From contig JAWDGP010003379.1 of the NCBI GenBank assembly GCA_033675545.1, positions 117,001 to 181,000 on the forward strand: 64,000 bases of DNA. Reading direction: 5' to 3'. This document shows positions 56,453 through 64,000 of this stretch, piece after piece. The notes under the pieces are model-generated. The model searched no databases, had not been told where the DNA came from, and saw only the letters and a program-made list of their open reading frames with translations. The translations under genes and the position numbers were made by a program. The stretch is from Elysia crispata. Lineage: Eukaryota > Mollusca > Gastropoda > Plakobranchidae. Positions within the stretch are counted from its first letter, which is position 1, and every line of letters begins with the position of its first letter.

Positions 56453-58415
56453 TCAGGCTGAGACACGGGGAAAGCCTCTTAGAGATGATGCTGGCATCTG
56501 GACTATATAGGCCATCTTGCCCACACGGTCGCCACCTCCACATCCACCCGGTGTTGGCTTCCTAGTTGTAAGCCCCACATCACCCTTGGCGGCGACATCT
56601 GCTCTGGCAGCCTCGTCCATCGTCACACCAACACCCACATGAGCTGCTCCATCAGCTCCCACGAGAACAGCTGGGTCAACACCCATGTCAGCTATTCTAT
56701 CATCATGCACCCCAACAGCTGTATCACCATCCTCGTCAGTTGGAAAACCATCTCTCTCATCAAAAGCTGGGTCAACCACTACACCAGCTGCTTTTCTAGG
56801 TAGGTACAGATGCATCTCTGTTCCAGTGACCTCACGTGTGTGCTGTGTCACGTCATCTTTGACAACATATGTGTCTACGATGTATGGGGTTGACATCACA
56901 GTAAACATGTTGTCTTGATATCTGGGTTAGATTTTATTCCTTCTTGGAGGATGTTGTGGGAGGAGAACCTAGTCTCCAACATAAAGCCTTCGCGTACGTC
57001 GATGAATTTGACTCTGGTCTCCCTGCCTATTGTTTTCAGCATTGCTTGACTCGATCTTGTTGCGATTTCGATGAAGACTTTTCTTTGGTGTTTGATCACA
57101 TTTTGCTTTCCTTTTCCTCCTCTTCTTGAATGAAACTCTCACACAGTCAGCAAACATTAGTAGATATTTGAACACGTTCATCCCCGATTTGTAACTTGTT
57201 CAAGTCCTTCGTCATTAAAATGATCGCATTCCCTATGGCTGTTCCCAGAACTTTCACATTGGTGGTCAAACATCTGAAATGAAGAAGGTTTGTTTCATTT
57301 GCTGCTGTCAGGCAAACACTCTTTGATTTAGAAGTCTGAGAAGTTGCTGATCCTAGTCAGGTCTTGCAAAACTGCTCTGACACAATACTGACTTGGGATC
57401 CTGTGTCTAGGAGTGCTTGCACAGGAGTAGATCGTATGAGTGCTGGTACTGTTGGGCACTTCCCAAAAGCTTGCGGCATAGAACTTCTACTTTTAACACC
57501 AACAGATTGGCTCCTAACTACATGCTGAGTTCTGTCACTCTCCTGTCTCCTCGCTGCATTGATGTGTTCTCTGCACTCCCGAGCAAGATGCCCTCTTCTC
57601 CCACACACAAAGCACGTGTCACTTCTGTTTCTCCTGCTTGGTTCTGCTTGTGATGGCTTTTCTAAATTCTCTAATATTTTCTTGAACATTTCCTGATTCC
57701 CCAAGTTTGTTTCTTCCTGATATCGTCTACGTTTGTCTTCATCTCATTTCTGTCTTCTTCTAGTCTCTTCAGCCTATCATCTAAATCTAACGTTGATGTC
57801 GTGTCACTTTGTTGCTTCCTTTTACCTATGGGGCAAGATATGCTATTTATTTCAATGCCTTCCCCACCATCATCACACAGTTTGAGAGCTATTTCTCTGA
57901 CATCGTAAAAAGAACAGCTAGGTTGTTCCAGTCTCCGCTGTCTAGGTGAAGTTTCAGGCCATCATCCGAAACGCTATCAATAAAAATGTCTCTCAAGTCA
58001 GTGTCGTTCGCTTCTCTTTGGTCTGTGTCTCGTTGTCTTGACTTAAGGGTCTGGAATTTCCTCCATATTTCTTGAGAGTACACTCTCAAGCCCTAGTTCC
58101 TCCCTTGTCTACACTGATGGAGTTCTAACGTGAGACATGACACTGACTTGCACTCACCATATGCCCTCCTCAGTGGGGCCAGTAACTTCTCTGGATCAGC
58201 AATAGCTCAGTGGGGTAGAAGGCTAGCTCGTCTTTAACGGCCGATCCCAGATACCATGTATCACGGCCACCTTCTGAGACTCGGTTATTGACAGCTCATC
58301 CGCCCAGTTCCTCTTCAAAGACTTTGATCTCGCGCTGGCCGCTGTCGCCATGAAATCTCTGTACGAAGATCTCCCTGCTTCGGACCTGGATGATCTGTGT
58401 CGTTTTCTCTGCCAT
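56453..58415 (-). mobile_element. Internally deleted Ty3/gypsy retrotransposon (gag-protease joined to integrase tail)
   Basis: From right to left: a gag start at 58415, ADPEKLLAPLRRAYGE (about 58205-58158), REANDTDLRDIFIDSVSDD (about 58000), a CCHC zinc knuckle CFVCGRRGHLAREC (about 57620-57580) and a protease active-site motif LLDTGSQVSIV (about 57400). Then, without reverse transcriptase, RNase H or integrase core, comes VGD.VLLPQ followed by PRYQDNMFTVMS (about 56985-56890), the C-terminal segment of gypsy integrases. Several stops and frameshifts are present. I could not delimit LTRs. Confidence 0.75.
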
Positions 58416-58596
58416 GCTCAAATGGAAATCTCCAGCATATAGTACAGTAGGCTTATTCGTAATATAGGTTGACAACTTCAGTCCAACATTACTCTCTTTA
58501 GGTCTCTTCTTCGGTTAAGTTTGCATTCCTTTAGTAAAGCCTAATGAAAGCTCATCAATTACGCACAAAGGCTTAGATTTAATCTCTGGGATCAAC

Positions 58597-59272
58597 ATGA
58601 AATGTATGGTACAACGATACAGATGTTGTGCTCACTTCCAATATCAAGGCAATGGCTGTTTAAATGTCAACATCAAAGTTTCAGGCAAACGTTTAACTTC
58701 AGACTTTCTCTCATGTACACACAGTTCGGTGTCTCGAATCCAGATGAGGAGCTTCAAAAACTGCTCTACATATATAGGTTTTCCAAACAAAGATTTTCTA
58801 AAGATCACCTATCGGAGAGATAAGAACCTCCCTACCTGTTTACTTCAACGGATGAGGGGATACAAAATTAATTCGAAAGTACCAAATTTACCTCATAGCA
58901 TCGCTCACATAATGACAACCACGCTAGATAAAATTCTTCTCAACTTACAAAGACGATATCGTAGTACACTGAACAACCTTTTACTCGTGCAAATCTCAAA
59001 CAATATATGTATTATAAGTTTTAAGGCAGACATAGAATCAAAGTAAACCTTATCAGTGTCAAACATCGAAACTGACACCATGGGGGAGTCTCCTCCGATG
59101 CAAAACTCTCGTTTACAGGAAGTTTGAAAACATTCATCTCCTGTAAATGTGTTGCTATTAGCGCCTGTGATGTGATAGCATCAGTACCGAGACCACCACA
59201 AAGGCTAGCCCTACAATTAACAAACTGTGTCAAACGACCATCAGTATAGAGATGAATCTTCTCTAAGTCCAC
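58597..59272. other. Overlapping frames without recognised function
   Basis: A plus-strand ORF of 149 codons (58597-59046) and a minus-strand ORF of 83 codons (59021-59272) both look compositionally plausible, but neither has a motif I recognise. Given the surroundings they are probably relics of retroelements. Confidence 0.25.
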
Positions 59273-59473
59273 ATGTACAAGTTTTAACTCGCCTCGAAGG
59301 ATGCAATGCGTAACAGCTCAGTACCTAACTAGAATGCTGGTTTTGTTTGTCCTGTCAGATCTTGGCTACTCTATCTGACAGCGTGCATAACTTAACAGGC
59401 CTTTGGATACTGGCATTTTTTTATGCCGTATGCCCATAATCAGATCATGTAGCTGAAACAGTTCAGTCACAGT

Positions 59474-60350
59474 TCAGCTGAAGATTATGATAACTTTGGA
59501 AATGATGAGCTTCTCTTCACAAACCTCCCCTGGGGTTTCTATTCTGATAGTGAAAGATACTGCTGCTACATTGTTTCTACTTTCTTGTTTCTTTTCCCAG
59601 CAATCTTCCACTTGGTGGTATCTTTTATAACAGAAGGTGCTACAGTACCTGTCTGCTACCGCAAACATCGTTTGAAGCTTTGCCGTGCAATTGTTTTTCA
59701 AGTGGCTGACTTTTTGACAATGATTACACTTGAAAAAAAAATATGGTGACCATAGTTTGTTGCTTCCGCTGTTGTTGGCTTCATTATATTCTTTTCTAGG
59801 CTGGCGAAGAGTGCACTTCCTGTGGAAAATGCACCTGTTATTCCATGAGCCTCCACATGTCTTTCTACAATCTCTACCAGCTCTTCAGCTGTCATCAAGT
59901 CCTTGTTGTAGATCATTGTTAACTGCTTTTGTACAACCAGCTGGATAATGTGACGAGAATTCGCCTTGTCCTTGCCAGATAGTTCCATCCACTTGTTGAG
60001 ATAACTTGTAATTCTGGTCCAGAATTGGCTTAACTGTTCATCCTGCTCTGTTCAGCCTGTACGGGAAACATCCTCGGAATTCTTCTGTCACATTGTATCA
60101 TTATAGCAATGCCATCTTTACTGAGTTGTAATCCAGTCCTGTGTAGAGTTCAAGTGCTTTTTTTTTTTTTACTGTTTTTAGTGGTGCACGTAGATGGACC
60201 ACTCATTCTGATCTAACCCAACTGTTGACATTTGTGTATCTCTTGAATCATAGATGTCAATCTGGTCTTTGTGCTCTTCAAAGCATTGTAGTCAATGGAT
60301 TTTTATATCTGTGCCCCAGTTAAAATGAAGATGCTCTGGGCTGGACACAA
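59474..60350 (-). mobile_element. Gypsy-type gag relic, copy 2, with zinc knuckles
   Basis: The minus strand gives QLVVQKQLTMIYNKDL, TAEELVEIVERHVEAHGITG and FASLEKN, then a clear CCHC knuckle CNHCQKVSHLKNNC and a damaged second knuckle (CYKRYHQVEDC). It is the same family as the relic at 53019-53840. The two are alignable over several hundred bases, for example ACTGAGTTGTAATCCA in both. A T run at about 60161 and frameshifts interrupt it. Confidence 0.7.
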
Positions 60351-61714
60351 AGACGGACTATTCAATCTTTAATCTACCTGGTGCGCCGCTAACAAAATTC
60401 CATGATGCTCATGAGCTAACAAAAAAAAAAAAAGAGATTTCACAGTTTGCAACGATACCAATCATGTATAATTAAGTCTGTCCATTAAATTGTATGAGTC
60501 TTAAGTTAATAGACTATTTTAATAAAAGTCTTAAAAATGTGACCAGGTTTTAAATGAATATCTTTCTTCACGCAGCATAGTGGTGGCCGAAAACTTTATG
60601 AATAGAGAGAACACTATTTTAGGAAACAGGAGCCACAAAAATTACTCACGCTTATACAGATGCGGCGTACCTATAATCCGTCTTGTTACCTAGAGAGCTG
60701 ACAGGCACTCAGTGTAACTGGACTGAGGTGTATTCAATCTTGTTTCTTGAATAACAGTGCAAAGAAAACATATGTTTGCAGAGGCTGTTAATCATCTTTA
60801 AGCGGCATGGCTTCTTCCCAATGTTGTCCATATTTCTCATAAGTTTCAATCTTCCCTACTAGTCTGGCTTTCCTCAGCTATATTCTCATCTATCTCAATA
60901 GCATCCTGCCTGAAAAATTTGTGCTGTCTCACAACATGACCAAGAAGAGCATGTAAATGAGGAGAAATAGTATTTAGCATTCTTTATGTCGCTTTCTCTG
61001 AGCAAAAAGTTATCGTAACTTTCTTCAAGGGGCTGTAAGTGTAATGATCTTTCTTGTGCACTTCCTGCTACTTGTGATTGTGTTTTTTGCTTATCTTTGT
61101 GGCACCACAAACTTGGATGGAAGCTGGAAGGTCCTGATATACTATAAAGCTTAACTAGAAACCAATTGTCAACAGGGATGAAAAATTTACTTTTTTTGCT
61201 GTTCCAAAACAAATAAAATTAATTAACCTGTCAATCTGTGGTTTTATTTAAGTGATCCATAATCATTTTGATGTTCTTTGCTCTGTCTGGGATCTTGGTT
61301 GTTACTATCTAATTTGGTTTTAAAACTGCTTCCCCTCCTATTTTCACCTATGTAATGTTGTCATGCCAACGTAAAGTTCAATTTTTTTTCTTTTTTTAAT
61401 ATGTTGACAACAAAAGATCCTTTATAAATGTCACCTGTCTCCCATAAACTTTACAGCTTTTACTATTCTCAAATATTTTCAACGTTATTTCAAAATTTCG
61501 GGGGGAAATATTTTTGTGGACAACCCTAACGGTGTGTTCGTAGGGAGGATGTGTTGCTATATCCTATAGTCTTTAAAAAACTATCCTGCAGTCTAAGTTG
61601 GTGGTTCGTTGTATTCCTGGTTTGCTTCATGGCTTATGTCCTGTGAGCACTAAATTCTCTTCTTGTCAACCTTAACATGGAAGTCATTTTTCTCTTTGCT
61701 TTCGTTTGTTTTCT
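60351..61714. other. Intergenic, nothing recognised
   Basis: AT-rich with scattered homopolymers. A 105-codon minus-strand frame (60895-61212) has no motif. Confidence 0.5.
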
Positions 61715-62737
61715 CTTAACCTTTTCAAGACGCGCAACTCTGAGTTCTGAAATTCCCTACGGACGCAATGATTAGATAGTGATCATTCCCTGCAGACAAA
61801 CTAATTTTGGATGTTTCTGAAAATTTGTATAAAATCGCAATATTATGCTAAATGCACACACATGTATTTGGTATCATTAGAAAGCTACATTCAATAATAA
61901 AAAGGCAAAGAAGGTTTAGTTACCGTAGCGGCCAAAAACAAACATGGCCGGCCAACAAAGCAAAACAGGAACATAGCATAAATATATCTAATGTGGGGTA
62001 GTAATTACCTTCAATTGAGACTCATCCATAATGTATCCCCAGAGGCAAAGTTTCCAAAGGCTCCAAATTTCATATAATCCACAGGTTTGAGTAATTTATC
62101 TTATAAGTTTTAGAAATAATATCGGTAAATGATGGTTGTTGCAATCTTTAAAAACAGTAAATATTGGCGAGCATGTGCATTTTGTTTACACCTGAGTATA
62201 CTGGGAGAGAAAATTACAATCTATAGCCTTAGATCTAGAGTATGTAACTCATAGGGGGGATAAAAAATTTAGAAATATTTAAGAAGAAAAAAAATAAAAT
62301 AAAGGCATGTGTCCTACGTCTTTATGCTGTGTAATCCTGCTTTGTGTGATAAATCTCAAAGCAAGAAAGGCAAAGTCCCGTCTTACACAGGGCACCAAAA
62401 TGTAGTGAGCTTGTGTGACTTTTTTCTCTCTGCTGCTGACATTCCATTTTTTTTTTAATTTTTTTTTTTTTTTTTTTTGTCAGCACACTGCATGACGATG
62501 GAGCTTGCTGTCACCAGCATCCGATTGTGGACATGCCTTGATGAAATGCCTCTTTTACTTCCAGCTCATTTACCTAGTTTGCAAGATTTATTTATCAAAT
62601 GATTTTAATTGAACACTTGTGCAGGCCCATTTTACATTCTTTGGTAACCACATCACCTGTGGTGATATCTACTGTACCAGGAATCTTTAACACTTTAAAA
62701 CAGGCATCCCACTCGCGTCCTTAAGGTCAAACTTCAG
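61715..62737. mobile_element. Possible piggyBac-like non-autonomous element
   Basis: The left border reads TTAACCTTTTCAAGACGCGC. Near 62711-62735 the sequence GCGTCCTTAAGGTCAA resembles its reverse complement. TTAA plus a CC-starting inverted repeat is the piggyBac style. The match is imperfect and the right TTAA would be mutated to TCAA, so the call is tentative. Confidence 0.25.
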
Positions 62738-62963
62738 AAACAAATTCAGGTTAATTTTCCAAATTTTTATTGACTAAAACAAAAGTGAAAAACACTGGTG
62801 GTACCAGTATAAAAAGAATCAAAATTAAAAAATCATCAAATAAATTTCTGCTCTTTGAACTGCGTGTCCTCTCCTCATCGCTTGATAGCAAATCAGCGCC
62901 GTCCGATTCAGGGTAATGATCTGGTGTGATGGAGGGAGGGGAGGGGTTTACAAAAACAACATT

Positions 62964-63998
62964 TTAGTGATATGGTACCGGGACTGGTGAGGGAGCATAG
63001 AAGGGAAAAGAGCAAGGGGGGGACAAAGAGCTGGATGGATTGAGACCAATGGGGTTCATTGCTTGACACCCCTGGGCCTGTGAGTGTGATGAATGTAACA
63101 AGAAAATTTCAGAAGGTATCCCACGGTAGATTGTGGGTACAAGGTATGGTAATACTATACCGGTACTGTTAAGATACCCACCAGAGTCAGGTCCATCCAC
63201 TTCATTTTCATTTTCCTCCTCCACCACCGGTACCGGTACATGATTGCTTGGCCCAGGCCATTCACATTGTGCAGCATCCTCAGCAGCAATGCTCCTCCCG
63301 GGAACGACGTTCACCTTCTTTTTGCGGGCCCTTTTGGCTGGTCCAGAGTCGTTGCCACAGCGAAGTTCTCTCAGTTGACTCGTGAATGCTTCAGAAATCG
63401 AGGTGTTTAGTTGAGACTGCGACTGCAAGTCCTCGGTATTCTCACTGGGAAGTCGTCTCAAAACAGGTTCAGCACACAGTGGATGGATTCCACATTTTTC
63501 AAAACCAGCTTTAGCTGATTGGTTTGGCAGGTCATCCATGAGTTTTTTCAGAAGCTTTGGAAAGACGTCCTTTGGGATTATCCCGGCATTTTTGGCTTTG
63601 GATAGTTTGTATTCAATAAGGACTGACCGCCATCTTGTCTTCATCGGCCCAAAGAATGCCACGTCGAGTGGCTGGAGAAGATGTGTTGCGTTGGCAGGGA
63701 GGCATATGAAGGCTATATTGTTGCGTTCACGTGCCTTCAATATATCATAATTGAAGTGAGAGGAAAGATTATCTCCGATGAGTACTTTTTTTCCCTCAAG
63801 ACGAGAACAGTAAGGCAGAGCCACAGTATGAAACCAATCATTGAAGCAGATGTGGTCAAACCACCCACTTTTTGACCTGTTGAAGCGACATCCTTTGGGC
63901 CCTCCCCCAGTCCATGTGCTCCACAAATTTTCAGCCTTGTAGACTACATAGAGGGGAAGGACAGTCCCTGAAGCAGTCCCGACAAGCATGAGGCTTGT
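62964..63998 (-). CDS. Tigger/pogo-type DDE transposase, C-terminal part, open at right edge
   Basis: About 345 codons are open from the right edge to a stop at 62964. Near the start are GTASGTVLPLYVVYKAENLW, then WFDHICFNDWF, then the second catalytic aspartate in LIGDNLSSHFNYDIL and the third in LPANATHLLQPLDVAFFGPM. This is the DDE_1 fold of jerky/Tigger/pogo transposases. The first catalytic Asp lies outside the window. The tail (about 100 residues) is Ser/Pro-rich. The frame has no stop over its length, unlike the other relics here, so the insertion may be young or under constraint. A host-domesticated gene cannot be excluded. Confidence 0.82.
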   Translation of the reverse strand, partial: TSLMLVGTASGTVLPLYVVYKAENLWSTWTGGGPKGCRFNRSKSGWFDHICFNDWFHTVALPYCSRLEGKKVLIGDNLSSHFNYDILKARERNNIAFICLPANATHLLQPLDVAFFGPMKTRWRSVLIEYKLSKAKNAGIIPKDVFPKLLKKLMDDLPNQSAKAGFEKCGIHPLCAEPVLRRLPSENTEDLQSQSQLNTSISEAFTSQLRELRCGNDSGPAKRARKKKVNVVPGRSIAAEDAAQCEWPGPSNHVPVPVVEEENENEVDGPDSGGYLNSTGIVLPYLVPTIYRGIPSEIFLLHSSHSQAQGCQAMNPIGLNPSSSLSPPCSFPFYAPSPVPVPYH

Positions 63999-64000
63999 TG

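Noticed and set aside
58203..58250. tRNA-like SINE head (TAGCTCAGTGG and CGGCCGATCCC) on the plus strand
   Set aside because: The same bases on the minus strand are gypsy gag coding sequence (AVKDELAFYP, then ADPEKLLAPLRRAYGE). The box A/B resemblance is therefore coincidental.

Overview
This is AT-rich eukaryotic nuclear DNA with introns, very long (GA)n/(CT)n microsatellites, SIN3- and PBAF-type chromatin genes and decayed transposons. The gene families are animal. The transposon mix, and the clusters of TCTAGA/AGATCT, look to me most like a lophotrochozoan and probably a gastropod mollusc; this is inference, and no marker settles the species.

Left part (1-16 kb). The 5' half of a PHF10/SAY-domain gene lies on the minus strand (4 exons visible, running off the left edge). 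A two-exon bZIP transcription factor gene of the PAR/NFIL3/CES-2 type diverges from it on the plus strand at 7478-9800. A small two-exon minus-strand gene at 13062-15830 encodes an unrecognised single-pass membrane protein whose signal peptide is split across the intron.

Middle (16-26 kb). No gene that I can support. It holds many microsatellites ((GA)n, (GAA)n, (AGT/AGC)n).

Centre (25.9-45.2 kb). A complete ARID4 (RBBP1) gene on the minus strand. I traced 23 coding exons with matching splice phases (5190 nt, 1729 aa). They carry N-terminal Tudor-like modules, a PWWP/RBB1NT-like region, ARID, a chromo barrel and a conserved C-terminal basic coiled coil. Its ATG is alone in the coding part of exon 1.

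Right part (45.8-64 kb). A transposon graveyard: a LINE reverse transcriptase relic, a deleted Tigger/pogo-like element with terminal inverted repeats and TA target duplications, a roughly 541-bp tandem array, two diverged copies of one gypsy-type gag, a Mutator-like transposase relic with a 5 x 28-bp tandem repeat at its end, and a second gypsy element collapsed from gag-protease directly to the integrase tail. At the right edge a long open Tigger/pogo DDE transposase ORF runs out of the window.

The two conserved genes act in chromatin regulation (PBAF remodelling and SIN3-HDAC repression). I see no sign that their proximity is functional. I found no convincing new multi-gene system. The best leads are the orphan membrane protein, the 541-bp array with splice-like borders, and the isolated ARID4 start codon.
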